A stretch of 64,000 bases of DNA from Legionella longbeachae (GCF_004283175.1 NZ_RXNW01000002.1:124001-188000), one strand, 5' to 3'. Positions 11,463 through 21,439 are shown, counted from the first letter of the stretch. Translations and numbers: made by a program. Notes: a model not told the origin generated them from the letters alone.

Positions 11463-12923
11463 TTAGTGGAGCGCTGGAACTAATCCATCTGTTTCTGGAA
11501 GGAGTTCATCTTTATTTTTGGGGACACTGGGATTGGTAACAAGATTCACTGCTTTATGATATCCAAGAATAGGTAAAGCAAGCGTGAGCATTAATGATAA
11601 GCCAAGAACCATTTTACCTAATAAAACAGGGGCGGCAACAGTGCCTGCCATCATTCGAAATGAGCTATGAACGTTTTCATTTACTGCAACACGCCATAGA
11701 TATGAAGCCATAACTGTTATTAAACTCAAATCAAGTAAGCCGAAAGCGAATAATCCTTTGTATTCAGCATCAAATTGTTTTCCCATAATGGCATGATAAG
11801 CTCCTTCATAACGCGCTCCCAAGCTTGAAGACGGTGAAAATAACAAACCTAGATGACGGTATCGATTTTCGCTGATAAATTGAGTTATTCTTTTAACAGT
11901 AAATTTATTAATCTCCTGTTCTTGCATCATTTGTGATTGGATATGTTTTTCGTCTGCATTCAGATAAAGTCTCGCAATGCTTTTCTTATCTTCTTCAGCC
12001 TCTTGTTTTGGAAAATGGTAATGAACTGCGTTGGCAATTAAGCGTCCCATAATGACAGAACCTTGCTCATTGGGTTCAATTTGATGTGAATGTTTTCCAC
12101 CTAAAGGATTTAAGGACGAGGTTACATCAACAAAGACAATTTCTTTTCCTTTAGTTATCGCGTAGGCTAAAATTTCTCGATAAAGTTCATTCATGGTTTC
12201 TTCAACTACTGGAAATGGTCCTTGATTCCTTCCTTCTGATCGTGCGAGATGAGAAAAACCAGTATAAATAAAATAAGGAGTAAATTCGGTAATTGAAGGA
12301 TAATATTGAGATAATAACACGATACGACTGAGTTGGGGATTTTGCTCCACTAACTGGTCGATAATCTTTTTATAATCAAGCAATATTTTTTCTTTTACTT
12401 GCTGAAACGCTGAATTAATAATTGATTTGGCTGATTTTGGAGTTATTCTTAAAAGAAGTTTGGGATAATTTATTTGATTTCTTAACGTATAAGCCAGAGC
12501 CTCACGGTAATTATTGCCGGCTACACTTAATACAGCAATATCAGGTTTCCATTCGGTAACTGCTTCAAGTTGGTGTACCCTCGAACCAGTATGATCTGCA
12601 TCCGTTGGGAGAACCTTATCTAATCGGCAGTAGCGCATGACATCAGTGGTGGTCGCTCCATCTACAGCAAAATTTCCAATATAATAAGAACCTGATTGGC
12701 TATTGTTCGCAAGTGCTAAAGCAGTTTGATGAGTTACAGTATGCGATTTTTCGGCATAAGGTATCTTTGTATCTACCCAGTAACCATTATCTATAGTTGA
12801 GTCTCCCATTAAAGCAACTTTTTGTATTTTCCCTTGTGAATTTCCAAACACTTTTTTTAATCTTCCTGTATTCTGAGGGTAATCTTCACCAATAGACAGC
12901 GATGAATTTTGAACTAATCCCAT
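11463..12923 (-). CDS. SGNH/GDSL-like hydrolase with C-terminal membrane segments
   Basis: A 486-residue protein. Near residue 40 it has GDSTIDNGYW, a block-I GDS nucleophile motif. VAGNNYREA could be the block-III asparagine, and GGKHSHQIEPNEQG could supply the block-V histidine. These point to an esterase or lipase of the SGNH superfamily. After about residue 385 come two or three hydrophobic helices and a charged tail, unusual for simple GDSL enzymes. A strong GGAG lies 6-10 bases before the ATG at 12923, so I reject the 18-codon upstream extension. It is divergent from hemE. A role as an effector or membrane-anchored lipase is speculative. Confidence 0.65.
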   Translation of the reverse strand: MGLVQNSSLSIGEDYPQNTGRLKKVFGNSQGKIQKVALMGDSTIDNGYWVDTKIPYAEKSHTVTHQTALALANNSQSGSYYIGNFAVDGATTTDVMRYCRLDKVLPTDADHTGSRVHQLEAVTEWKPDIAVLSVAGNNYREALAYTLRNQINYPKLLLRITPKSAKSIINSAFQQVKEKILLDYKKIIDQLVEQNPQLSRIVLLSQYYPSITEFTPYFIYTGFSHLARSEGRNQGPFPVVEETMNELYREILAYAITKGKEIVFVDVTSSLNPLGGKHSHQIEPNEQGSVIMGRLIANAVHYHFPKQEAEEDKKSIARLYLNADEKHIQSQMMQEQEINKFTVKRITQFISENRYRHLGLLFSPSSSLGARYEGAYHAIMGKQFDAEYKGLFAFGLLDLSLITVMASYLWRVAVNENVHSSFRMMAGTVAAPVLLGKMVLGLSLMLTLALPILGYHKAVNLVTNPSVPKNKDELLPETDGLVPALH

Positions 12924-12990
12924 AATAAATCTCCAAAATAGATATAAGATTGCGCATTGTGTTTCTGATTGCATCAATAGTCAATAATGG

Positions 12991-13013
12991 TCTACTCCAT
13001 AATTTGGAGTAGA
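12991..13013. promoter_or_regulatory. 9-bp inverted repeat between divergent genes
   Basis: TCTACTCCA and its exact complement are separated by five bases, midway between the SGNH hydrolase start (12923) and the hemE start (13065). Its position suits an operator for either divergent gene. A hairpin in the hemE leader is the alternative. Confidence 0.4.
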
Positions 13014-13064
13014 TCAGAATAAGTATGTTACTATTACCCCATTTTTAGGATATTGAGGCAAACA

Positions 13065-14120
13065 ATGTACGATCTAAATCAATCTTTGTTTCTACGTGCG
13101 TTAAGACGCCTACCGGTTGAACGAACACCAGTATGGATGATGCGTCAAGCGGGTCGTTATTTACCTGAATATCGGCAAACAAGGGCTCAAGCGGGTGATT
13201 TTTTAAGCCTGTGTAAAAATCCAGAGCTTGCCTGTGAAGTGACGCTGCAACCTTTACGCCGTTATTCTTTAGACGCTGCTATTTTGTTTTCTGATATATT
13301 AACTATTCCTGATGCTATGGGATTGGGTTTGTATTTTGCCGAAGGAGAGGGGCCTTGTTTTGAACGGCCTATCCAGGAGATACAAGCAATTACCAATCTT
13401 CAAGTGCCTGATTTAGATTCTTTAGCGTATGTGATGAATGCAGTGCGTTTAATTCGTAAAGAAATGCCAAAAGAGCTGCCTCTGATAGGTTTTGCAGGTA
13501 GCCCTTGGACTTTAGCGTGTTATATGGTTGAAGGCAGGAGTAGTAGGGATTTTAAACGTATTTTGCATTTAATCTATACCAACAGCGAAGCAGCACATCT
13601 GTTATTAAATAAATTAGCGCTATCAGTTGCAGACTATCTTTGTGAGCAAATTAACGCAGGTGTTAATGCGGTGATGCTTTTTGATACCTGGGGAGGGATC
13701 TTAACCCCAGAAAATTATCAAAATTTCTCTTTACATTACATGCAGCAAATTGTGCAACAAATAAAAAATCATGCTCCTGATGTACCTGTGATTTTATTTA
13801 CTAAGGGGGGGGGGCAGTGGTTGGAAAAAATGTTGGTTACTGGGTGTGATGCCTTAGGTATCGATTGGACTTGCGATTTGAGTGACGCACGACGAAGAGT
13901 TGGTGATAAAGTAGCGCTACAAGGAAATTTAGATCCCTCCGTATTACTCACTTCAAAGCAATGCATTCATGAGCAAGTTAAAAAAGTGTTGGCTTCTTTC
14001 GGACACGGGAGTGGGCATGTGTTTAATCTTGGGCATGGCATTACCCCAGATGTGCCGCCAGAACACGTTGCTGCGATGATTGAGGCGGTCCATGAATACA
14101 GCCCTAATTATCATCGTTGA
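13065..14120 (+). CDS. hemE: Uroporphyrinogen decarboxylase
   Basis: A 351-residue cytoplasmic enzyme that removes four carboxyls from uroporphyrinogen III to give coproporphyrinogen III in heme synthesis. Signatures include [18 protein letters not shown] (substrate-binding arginines), [14 protein letters not shown] with the catalytic aspartate, and [16 protein letters not shown]. The start is ATG at 13065, with GAGG six bases before it; an upstream TTG in frame is unlikely. Codons for KGGG near residue 250 are written as AAG GGG GGG GGG, giving a run of ten G in an AT-rich genome, a possible slippage site. Confidence 0.97.
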   Translation: MYDLNQSLFLRALRRLPVERTPVWMMRQAGRYLPEYRQTRAQAGDFLSLCKNPELACEVTLQPLRRYSLDAAILFSDILTIPDAMGLGLYFAEGEGPCFERPIQEIQAITNLQVPDLDSLAYVMNAVRLIRKEMPKELPLIGFAGSPWTLACYMVEGRSSRDFKRILHLIYTNSEAAHLLLNKLALSVADYLCEQINAGVNAVMLFDTWGGILTPENYQNFSLHYMQQIVQQIKNHAPDVPVILFTKGGGQWLEKMLVTGCDALGIDWTCDLSDARRRVGDKVALQGNLDPSVLLTSKQCIHEQVKKVLASFGHGSGHVFNLGHGITPDVPPEHVAAMIEAVHEYSPNYHR

Positions 14121-14139
14121 TTAGTTGACTGGTAAATAG

Positions 14140-14835
14140 CGCATCAAATGTGTTGATCAGGTTTTTGTGCCGGACTCAAATTGATTAATGAACAAACCTG
14201 ATCACGGGATCATGCATCAATTCAGATTAAGAAAAACGAATTGTTTCCGGCTAATCATTTAATTCGTGTGCGAAAAGTCAAAAATTTACGTTCTATCTTT
14301 TGTGTATTACGCTTGCCTTCTTCATGTTGCCCATAAGGCAAGGAACGCTGACAAGCTCCCTGCCTGTCAGTGAAATAGTGGGTTATCTTAAATCGCGCAA
14401 GCTGTCTCTGTAATTACTTTTAAGTCTCATCGGTCCTATCACCAAACGTATCAGCAAGTATTTCACTCGTGTAATGATTCGTATCAGGCCATCGTAAATA
14501 ACGTTGATTTGATTTATCACATAAAAAAGCCCATGGCTCATTTAACTTCAGTGCACCAGGTAACAGTAAAACAGGTTATTTCCCTAATTTTCTTTTAGTG
14601 GATAACCGTTTTTTCTAATTGACCTCGAGACGATTTCAGGCTTTATAGTACTAAGCGAATTGAATCGTCTTGCCACAATCAGAAAACTGACGCTGGTATC
14701 GTTGCTCGCCAGGTTGAGATATTCCGTATTTGACTCCTTTAACACTAGTGCGTTCAACACAGCTCACTTCAATAATCGCCACTCAGTCACACTCCAAAAA
14801 ATGTCGAATATGACACCATCAACATTTTTAGAGTA
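14140..14835 (-). pseudogene. IS1-family transposase remnant, left copy
   Basis: Conceptual translation on the minus strand gives, in order, an InsA-like piece (GEQRYQRQFSDCGKTIQFA, then stop, YYKA, stop), an InsB-like piece (ALKLNEPWAFLCDKSNQR) and an InsB C-terminus (GKRNTQKIERKFLTFRTRIK then stop). These match the IS1 zinc-ribbon region, the MDEQWGYV...RQRW region and the KRYTQRIER region. Several stops and an internal deletion make it non-functional. It forms the left arm of a long inverted repeat with 16436-16850 and reads away from the gene between them. Confidence 0.75.
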
Positions 14836-16846
14836 TCACCCTTATTTAATCAGTCTGCATTCAAGTAGCGCTCATACCTTAGTGGTTACTACTACACGCT
14901 CCGTTAAATCTGTGGCAGCTTCATTTTCACGACGAATATCGGCAACACCCTCTCTCATTTGTTGTTGTCGTTGCAGGGCATCTTCACTCACCGGAGCTTG
15001 TCGATTTGTAGCAAGATCTGTCCCAGTAATCTCTGGAACATCGAATAGATCTTCTTCGATGAGTACGAAATCCAGTTTCATATGAGGCATAACCAGTGTC
15101 TCCAGGGATTCAGCGCCTAAGTTTTTAAGATGAAACTTCACCAAACTGCCTAAAGTAGAATCCATTAAACAGGGGGTTTGCTCCTTTAATTTTATATATT
15201 GTGACTCACTTATCTCTTTCCCGTCATTAATGTCTTTTAAAATACCGGTTAACAATTCAACAGCCGCTAGTTTGGTTAGTTTGCTGTAACCCACAAAATT
15301 TAACATCCCTTTTTCAGGCTGCTGCGCTCGTAATTGACCATAAACTTCCAGTGCAGAGATGAACTCTGAGAGATCAGTAGGAGGAGCACTCCCTTCGTTC
15401 ATTGTGCGCTCAATCTCAATAAAACCCAAAGTTCGATACTTGATACACTCTTGAATTTGCTGAACGTGGGGCGCGGTCAAGTAACTGTCCGAAGTAATAT
15501 AGCCCGAACCTGGAATTTTGACAGCAATACCTTGAGCCGCCGAGGAAACAACCTCTTTAATTGTTCTGAATGTATAAGAGCCACAATTACCTTCAGTAAG
15601 GCGATTTTGATGATTATAGGCAATTCGATTAAGATCACTAACAATAAGAGAAGAATCAACCTCTTTAGCTGCTTTCTTAATACTTTGATTTAAAATATCA
15701 TCACAAGTCGATCTGGATTTTGATTTAAAATAAAATGAAAATGATTCGGCATAAGTATCTCGTCCTATGGAATCATATATTGTAGGCGTTAGTTGTTTCT
15801 TAATTGGATCATAATTAAAAGTAAGCAATATTTGATGCTGAACTCCTTTACTTAAATTGGTAGGCATCTCTACACAAGGAATTACCAACGTGGTGGGTTT
15901 TGATGTTGTCGCACAAAACGCTGTAATTTCTGCCAAACTTTTTGTAAGCTGGTCATCGAGCCAACCTGCTTCCGATTTCGAGTCAGCATCATAGTATGCA
16001 ATATTACCACCATCCGGCCTGAATAAAAAAATTTGTTGGTCGCTGTTTTTAGCCTGTAAATTGTAAGCGCCTTCTAAAGGACTTTTTCCAGTTACAGTAA
16101 CATCGTCACCCAGATTAAAAGCCGATTTTTCATCAAAAAATAAACTGTATAATTTATGTAAACGAGAGGAGTTCATCCCGTTATTTACTTCCCAATTTGT
16201 TTCAGGACGATAGACAAACTTCGTCTTATCAATTTCTCTCTGAGGTACTGGATCGTCGAGAACAAACCCATCAAACCCGTCAGCTTGCAATTCGTCGTCT
16301 ATTATTTTATCTCTCATGTTCAATCTCTTATGCAGTCTTTAATGTATATTTTAATTAGTTATTCTTAAGAAAATGTGACATCTTTCTTAAGGAATGCTGA
16401 AGAGAGTAATGCTCTTAAACTGTTGATGTATTAATATTCGACATTTTTGGGGGGTGGGGGTGTGACGATTATTGAAGTGAGTTGTGTTGAACGCACTAGT
16501 GTTAAAGGAGTCAAACACTGAAAATCTGAGCTTGGCGAGCAACGATACCAGCGTCAGTTTTCTGATTGTGGCAAGACGATTCAATTCGCTTAGTACTATA
16601 AAGCCTGAAATCGTCTCGAGGTCAATTAGAAAAAACGGTTATCCACTAAAAGAAAATTAGGGAAATAACCTGTTTTACTGTTACCTGGTGCACTGAAGTT
16701 AAATGAGCCATGGGCTTTTTTATGTGATAAATCAAATCAACGTTGGTTATCGCCTGCTCTGAATCATTACACGAGTAAAATACTTGCTTATACTTTTGGT
16801 GATAGGAGCGATAGGGCTTGTAAGTAATTACAGAGACTGCAGTACA
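14404..16846. mobile_element. Composite-like cassette: long inverted repeats around one gene
   Basis: About 400 bp at 14404-14830 reappear as reverse complement at about 16405-16846, nearly identical over the central 250 bp and diverging towards both ends. Both arms are the same degenerate IS1-family transposase, carrying identical stops and the same internal deletion. The cargo is the single putative cysteine-protease gene. The arrangement is that of a composite transposon, but neither arm can encode an active transposase. Confidence 0.65.
14872..16317 (-). CDS. Putative CE-clan cysteine protease (effector candidate)
   Basis: A 481-residue protein with no signal peptide. A possible CE-clan (Ulp1/YopJ/SidE-DUB type) catalytic set can be read in the usual order: H161 in GVQHQILL, D182 in TIYDSIG, Q237 in NHQNRL and C245 in EGNCGSYTF. 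The hydrophobic strand before the aspartate and the GNCGxYTF context fit deubiquitinase or SUMO-protease-like enzymes, though overall similarity cannot be tested here. I use the ATG at 16317, with AAGAGA upstream, rather than a TTG two codons earlier. The gene sits between two inverted IS1 remnants, which suggests acquisition as a cassette. Confidence 0.6.
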   Translation of the reverse strand: MRDKIIDDELQADGFDGFVLDDPVPQREIDKTKFVYRPETNWEVNNGMNSSRLHKLYSLFFDEKSAFNLGDDVTVTGKSPLEGAYNLQAKNSDQQIFLFRPDGGNIAYYDADSKSEAGWLDDQLTKSLAEITAFCATTSKPTTLVIPCVEMPTNLSKGVQHQILLTFNYDPIKKQLTPTIYDSIGRDTYAESFSFYFKSKSRSTCDDILNQSIKKAAKEVDSSLIVSDLNRIAYNHQNRLTEGNCGSYTFRTIKEVVSSAAQGIAVKIPGSGYITSDSYLTAPHVQQIQECIKYRTLGFIEIERTMNEGSAPPTDLSEFISALEVYGQLRAQQPEKGMLNFVGYSKLTKLAAVELLTGILKDINDGKEISESQYIKLKEQTPCLMDSTLGSLVKFHLKNLGAESLETLVMPHMKLDFVLIEEDLFDVPEITGTDLATNRQAPVSEDALQRQQQMREGVADIRRENEAATDLTERVVVTTKV

Positions 16847-16850
16847 TAAA
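16436..16850 (+). pseudogene. IS1-family transposase remnant, right copy
   Basis: The plus-strand translation gives GEQRYQRQFSDCGKTIQFA, stop, YYKA, stop, then after a deletion ALKLNEPWAFLCDKSNQRW and LNHYTSKILAYTFGDRSDRACK then stop. This aligns with IS1 InsA and InsB, except that the expected catalytic aspartate of the MDE-type motif is replaced by asparagine. It ends near 16846 without the InsB C-terminus present in the left copy. It shares its stops with the left copy, so both descend from one already-dead element. Confidence 0.75.
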
Positions 16851-16962
16851 CAAGCCAGTTAAGATTTGAAAAATCTCAAGCGTTTTACTTCATTTCAACT
16901 AGGCTGCAAGAACTTTATGGTTTCCATAGGGGTTAATATGGGGCTAATTGAAGCCCATACAT

Positions 16963-18297
16963 TTAATTTTTTCTAAATTGTCGGCTCAATTGAATTGCCA
17001 TTTCTATTGATTGTTCGTAGTTTAAACGCGGATCGACCAAGCTATGATATGCAGTTTTCAGATCGCCTGCAGCTAATCCACGAGCTCCGCCAATACATTC
17101 GGTAACATTATCACCCGTAAGCTCAAAATGAACACCACCTAAGTAACTACCCATACTACGATGAATTTCCCACGCTTGTTTTAATTCCAAAAGGATATTG
17201 TCAAAATGACGGGTTTTAATTCCATCGGAAGTCGTTTCTGTATTTCCATGCATAGGATCACAAGACCATGTTACTGGAATCTTCGTTTTCTTTACTGCAT
17301 CTATAAGAGGAGGAAGCAGTTTTTCTATATGACGAACCCCTAAGCGGGTAAACAACAAAAGTCGTCCTTCCTCCCGTTGTGGATTAGCTCTATTTAGTAC
17401 TTCTTCCAACCATTCTGGAGTAGCTCCCGGTCCAATTTTGATGCCAATAGGATTTTCAACACCCCGCAAAAACTCTAAATGAGCACTATCAATCTGTGCC
17501 GTACGCATACCTATCCATGGTAAATGTGTTGAAAGGTTATACCATAATCCATCGTCCATCTTTCGTGTTAAAGCCTGTTCATAATGCAAGTGCAGGGCTT
17601 CATGAGAAGTATAGAAATCTACTTTGGATAAATTACTCGATTGTATTCCATCTATGGTATCTAAAAACTCCAAAGCATCAGCTATTGATTTTACCAATGT
17701 TTGATATTCTTCCTTCTGTTTTGAGTGTTCTACAAAACCTAAATCCCATTGTTGAGGATGATTAAGGCTAGCAAATCCACTGTCAAGCAAACTACGAATA
17801 TAATTTAAAGTAACCGCTGAACAGTTGTAGGCTTGCAATAATAGTTTGGGATTGGGTTCCCTTGCTTGGGGCGTAAATTCAGGAGAATTAACAAGATCGC
17901 CACGATAGCTAGGCAATGTAATACCATTAATTGTTTCATAATCAGAAGAACGTGGTTTTGCATACTGTCCCGCAATTCGTCCAACACGAATAATTGGTTT
18001 GCGCAACCCATGTAACAAAATTAAACTCATTTGTAATATAATTTTTAGCTTGTTACTGATGATCTCTGCACGACAATCGTTAAATGATTCAGCGCAATCA
18101 CCACCTTGAAGAATAAATGCATCACCACGCCCAGCGCGAGCAATTTCTCTTTTTAGATTTTTAATTTCGCTGCTTGTTACTAATGGGGGTAATAAGCTTA
18201 ACTGTTCCACAACTTTATTTAATTTTTTTTCGTCAGCATATGTTGCAGCCTGTAGATAAGAATACTGAAGCCAGGATATAGGCGACCACTTTTGCAT
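16963..18297 (-). CDS. 3-deoxy-7-phosphoheptulonate synthase, class II
   Basis: A 444-residue class II (plant/Mycobacterium-type) DAHP synthase that condenses phosphoenolpyruvate and erythrose 4-phosphate in the first step of the shikimate pathway. Signatures: FILQGGDCAESF, VGRIAGQYAKPRS, TSHEALHLHYEQ, GIKIGPGATPEWL, WSCDPMHGNT and GVHFELTGDNVTECIGG, covering the metal and phosphoenolpyruvate sites. No aro or trp genes adjoin it. A dyad (AAGCCCAT with ATGGGGCT) just beyond the stop, at 16938-16958, may be its terminator. The start is ATG at 18297. Confidence 0.95.
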   Translation of the reverse strand: MQKWSPISWLQYSYLQAATYADEKKLNKVVEQLSLLPPLVTSSEIKNLKREIARAGRGDAFILQGGDCAESFNDCRAEIISNKLKIILQMSLILLHGLRKPIIRVGRIAGQYAKPRSSDYETINGITLPSYRGDLVNSPEFTPQAREPNPKLLLQAYNCSAVTLNYIRSLLDSGFASLNHPQQWDLGFVEHSKQKEEYQTLVKSIADALEFLDTIDGIQSSNLSKVDFYTSHEALHLHYEQALTRKMDDGLWYNLSTHLPWIGMRTAQIDSAHLEFLRGVENPIGIKIGPGATPEWLEEVLNRANPQREEGRLLLFTRLGVRHIEKLLPPLIDAVKKTKIPVTWSCDPMHGNTETTSDGIKTRHFDNILLELKQAWEIHRSMGSYLGGVHFELTGDNVTECIGGARGLAAGDLKTAYHSLVDPRLNYEQSIEMAIQLSRQFRKN

Positions 18298-18697
18298 AGA
18301 TAAACCTAGGTGATTTTTTTAAGTCTAAGTATGGAATAAATGAACATATACTGCAAGCAAACATTTTTTAAGAAATAAGGGCTTGAAATTTTATGATGCT
18401 GACCCCATTTCCATGGTTCGCCTTACTTAAAGTAGGTTCGTTATAAAAAAACGATACTTTGTGTATCGAACCGCTTTTATTTAGAATTGGCATCCCTATC
18501 AATGCGACGCCCAGAATTGCTAGGGAAAAGCGTTACGGGATAACGTGAATGCATCAAAGGCAGCTTCCATGTTTTTGGTGTCGAATTACGTTAGTTAGGT
18601 CCGTTAAATCCTAACATTAATTTTCGAATACCAGGGATATGATGTATGGGATTATCTAGTCTATGGACATTAATTCTGGTAAATCAGGAGTATTTGC
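18298..18697 (+). promoter_or_regulatory. Long leader of grpE with nested hairpin
   Basis: A 400-bp gap between divergent genes. It contains the sigma-32-like promoter annotated separately. About 20-60 bp downstream of that promoter is a nested dyad: an outer GGTTCG/CGAACC pair enclosing CGATAC-TTTGT-GTATCG. The remaining 200 bp to the grpE start show no reading frame. If transcription starts at the promoter, the mRNA has a 5' leader of about 280 nt. Confidence 0.45.
18382..18408 (+). promoter_or_regulatory. Heat-shock (sigma-32-type) promoter
   Basis: CTTGAA at 18382-18387, a 15-bp spacer, then CCCCAT at 18403-18408 followed by TT. This matches the RpoH consensus (CTTGAA, 13-17 bp, CCCCATnT) almost perfectly and points towards grpE-dnaK, the classical RpoH targets. 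The distance to the grpE ATG is about 290 bp, longer than usual. Confidence 0.75.
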
Positions 18698-19306
18698 ATG
18701 AGTAAGAAAGACAAAAAAGATTGGCACCAATTTAAAGAAAAACATTTAAATGAAGAACCGCAGTCTCAAGATTCAGAAAAAGAAGGTCTTGAGGTCGCTT
18801 TGGACTCACTTGAACCTCAGGAGGCGTCTTTAGAGCATCCAAGTTATGTTGAATTGAGCGAAAAACTCACTCTTACCGAACAGCAAGCTCATGAGAGTTG
18901 GGAAAAGGCCGTACGTGCTCAAGCTGAATTGGATAATTTTCGTCGCAGGGCGGAACGAGAAATAGCTAATGCCCATCGCTATGGCGTTGAGAAATTGATT
19001 TCTTCTTTATTGCCTGTAATTGACAGCTTAGAGCAAGCCTTGCAACTGGCTATAAAAGCAGAAGATGCATCGATGCGTGAAGGCTTGGAATTGACACTGA
19101 AACTTTTTGTTGATGCATTACAAAAATTTGAAGTGCAACAAATTGACCCTATTGGTACTCCATTTGATCCACAATTACATGAAGCGATGTCGATGCAAAA
19201 TGCTCCGGATGTTGAACCCAATACCGTATTAGCTGTATTCCAAAAGGGGTACAAATTAAGCGATCGTGTGATTAGACCGGCACGCGTTGTTGTATCGAAA
19301 AAATAA
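18698..19306 (+). CDS. grpE: Nucleotide exchange factor GrpE
   Basis: A 202-residue DnaK co-chaperone that releases ADP from DnaK. An acidic, disordered N-terminus (to about 60) leads into the long dimerising helix (about 60-125, AELDNFRRRAERE and SLLPVIDSLEQAL), then the beta-domain that wedges the DnaK nucleotide cleft (PIGTPFDPQLHEAMSMQ, VLAVFQKGYKLSDRVIRPARVVVSK). It begins a heat-shock cluster with dnaK and dnaJ in the classical order. AGGAG lies before the ATG. Confidence 0.96.
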   Translation: MSKKDKKDWHQFKEKHLNEEPQSQDSEKEGLEVALDSLEPQEASLEHPSYVELSEKLTLTEQQAHESWEKAVRAQAELDNFRRRAEREIANAHRYGVEKLISSLLPVIDSLEQALQLAIKAEDASMREGLELTLKLFVDALQKFEVQQIDPIGTPFDPQLHEAMSMQNAPDVEPNTVLAVFQKGYKLSDRVIRPARVVVSKK

Positions 19307-19394
19307 ATTATGAGGTTAGTGGGTTGAAATTTGGCACGTAATACCCATATAAGAAATATCGCAAAAAAATTACTACTTTGGAGCAAGAAATAGA

Positions 19395-21344
19395 ATGGCA
19401 AAGATTATAGGAATAGACTTGGGTACCACCAACTCATGCGTTGCTGTGATGGAAGGTGATAAACCTAAAGTAATTGAAAATAGTGAAGGTCACCGTACGA
19501 CCCCTTCCATCGTTGCATTTACAGATGATGGTGAGGTATTAGTTGGGCAATCTGCGAAGCGCCAGGCAGTGACCAATCCAGATAATACTTTGTTTGCAAT
19601 TAAACGATTAATTGGCCGTCGTTTTGATGATGCGGTTGTTCAAAAAGATATCAAAATGGTTCCTTACAAGATTGTCAAGGCAGATAATGGTGATGCGTGG
19701 GTTTGCGTGAAAAATCAAGATAAAGCGCCACCGCAGATTTCTGCTGAAGTATTGAGTAAGATGAAGAAGACAGCAGAAGACTATCTGGGTGAAGAAGTTA
19801 AAGAAGCGGTGATTACCGTACCTGCTTACTTTAATGATTCACAACGCCAAGCAACTAAAGATGCTGGTCGTATCGCTGGTCTTGAAGTAAAACGTATCAT
19901 TAACGAGCCTACTGCTGCAGCTCTTGCTTATGGTATGGACAAAAAGCGTGGCGATTCAGTCATTGCTGTATATGACCTTGGTGGTGGTACTTTTGATGTT
20001 TCTATCATTGAAATTGCTGAAGTTGATGGTGAACACCAATTTGAAGTATTAGCTACTAATGGTGATACTTTCTTAGGAGGTGAGGATTTTGATTTGGCAT
20101 TGATTGATTACCTTGCTTCTGAATTCAAAAAAGATTCAGGCATCGATTTACATAGTGATCCATTAGCATTGCAACGGCTCAAAGATGCTGCTGAAAAGGC
20201 TAAAATTGAACTTTCTTCGTCACAGCAAACGGATGTTAACTTGCCTTATATTACGGCAGATGCTTCTGGACCAAAACATTTAAATATTAAGTTGACCCGT
20301 GCTAAATTAGAATCTTTAGTCGAAAAACTGGTTGAACGTACCATAGAACCTTGTAAAACTGCACTAAAAGATGCAGGTTTAACCGTGTCACAAATTAATG
20401 AAGTTATTTTAGTTGGTGGTCAAACACGTATGCCTTTAGTTCAAAAAACAGTAGAAGAGTTTTTTGGTAAAGAGCCACGTAAAGACGTGAATCCAGATGA
20501 AGCTGTTGCTGTAGGTGCTGCGATTCAAGCCGCAGTATTATCTGGTGAAGTGAAAGATATTTTATTGCTTGACGTTACTCCTTTGTCTTTAGGTATTGAA
20601 ACGATGGGTGGTATTATGACTAAACTCATTGAAAAAAATACTACTATCCCAACCAAAACAGCACAAGTATTCTCTACTGCGGATGACAATCAAACAGCGG
20701 TTACTGTACACGTGCTACAAGGGGAAAGAGAGCAAGCGTCAGCGAATAAATCTTTAGGACGATTCGATTTAAGTGATATTCCTGCTGCGCCACGTGGGGT
20801 TCCGCAAATTGAGGTTACTTTTGATATCGATGCAAATGGTATTCTTAATGTTTCTGCAAAAGATAAAGCTACAGGTAAGGCTCAATCAATTGTCATTAAA
20901 GCATCTAGTGGTTTGAGCGATGAAGAAGTTGATGCCATGATTAAAGATGCTAAATCGCACGCAGAAGAAGATAAAAAATTTAAGGAAATGGCGGATCTTC
21001 GTAATCAGGCAGATAGCTTAATCCACAGTTGTGAAAAATCTATGAAAGATCTAGCAACAGAGCTTACTGATGATGAGAAAAAAGGTATAGAAACTGCTAT
21101 TGCTGAATTAAAAGAAGCAATTCAGGGTACAGATAAAGCAAAAATTGAAGACAAATTAAAAGTGTTAAGTGATGCATCTGCAAAAATGGCTGAACGAGTT
21201 TATGCTAAAAAAGCATCTGAAGGACAGGCAGGGCAAGGACAAGCACATCAGGAACAGGCACAAACACAAGCACATGAATCAGCCAAAACGGATGAAAGTG
21301 TTGTCGATGCTGAGTTTGAGGAAGTAAAAGACGATAAGAAGTAA
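19395..21344 (+). CDS. dnaK: Chaperone Hsp70 (DnaK)
   Basis: A 649-residue ATP-dependent chaperone. The nucleotide-binding domain (1-385) starts [17 protein letters not shown] and contains [17 protein letters not shown] and [14 protein letters not shown]. The linker with [19 protein letters not shown] leads to the substrate-binding domain and helical lid. The tail is rich in Gln/Ala/His and ends EEVKDDKK, the EEVD-like end that recruits partners. Length equals typical gammaproteobacterial DnaK. It follows grpE by 88 bp. Confidence 0.98.
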   Translation: MAKIIGIDLGTTNSCVAVMEGDKPKVIENSEGHRTTPSIVAFTDDGEVLVGQSAKRQAVTNPDNTLFAIKRLIGRRFDDAVVQKDIKMVPYKIVKADNGDAWVCVKNQDKAPPQISAEVLSKMKKTAEDYLGEEVKEAVITVPAYFNDSQRQATKDAGRIAGLEVKRIINEPTAAALAYGMDKKRGDSVIAVYDLGGGTFDVSIIEIAEVDGEHQFEVLATNGDTFLGGEDFDLALIDYLASEFKKDSGIDLHSDPLALQRLKDAAEKAKIELSSSQQTDVNLPYITADASGPKHLNIKLTRAKLESLVEKLVERTIEPCKTALKDAGLTVSQINEVILVGGQTRMPLVQKTVEEFFGKEPRKDVNPDEAVAVGAAIQAAVLSGEVKDILLLDVTPLSLGIETMGGIMTKLIEKNTTIPTKTAQVFSTADDNQTAVTVHVLQGEREQASANKSLGRFDLSDIPAAPRGVPQIEVTFDIDANGILNVSAKDKATGKAQSIVIKASSGLSDEEVDAMIKDAKSHAEEDKKFKEMADLRNQADSLIHSCEKSMKDLATELTDDEKKGIETAIAELKEAIQGTDKAKIEDKLKVLSDASAKMAERVYAKKASEGQAGQGQAHQEQAQTQAHESAKTDESVVDAEFEEVKDDKK

Positions 21345-21397
21345 TTGGTTCTAACGTACTATATGATAGCCTGGGTATTCTATCCTAGTTGAAGCAA

Positions 21398-21439
21398 AAC
21401 GTAACTTGAGAAATGAATGCTCATTTCTTGGGTTACGTT
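21398..21439. terminator. Long hairpin between dnaK and dnaJ
   Basis: A 19-bp stem (AACGTAACTTGAGAAATGA with its partner, three positions G-U when folded as plus-strand RNA) closed by a 4-nt loop, 54 bp after the dnaK stop. No T-run follows, so it may attenuate transcription or protect the dnaK 3' end rather than terminate fully. It lies in a 303-bp dnaK-dnaJ gap, which is long for this pair. Confidence 0.45.

Noticed and set aside
14660-15085. 141-codon plus-strand frame at the left IS1 arm
   Set aside because: It is antisense to the IS1 remnant and then antisense to the protease gene; the same false frame recurs at 16387-16584 because of the inverted repeat.
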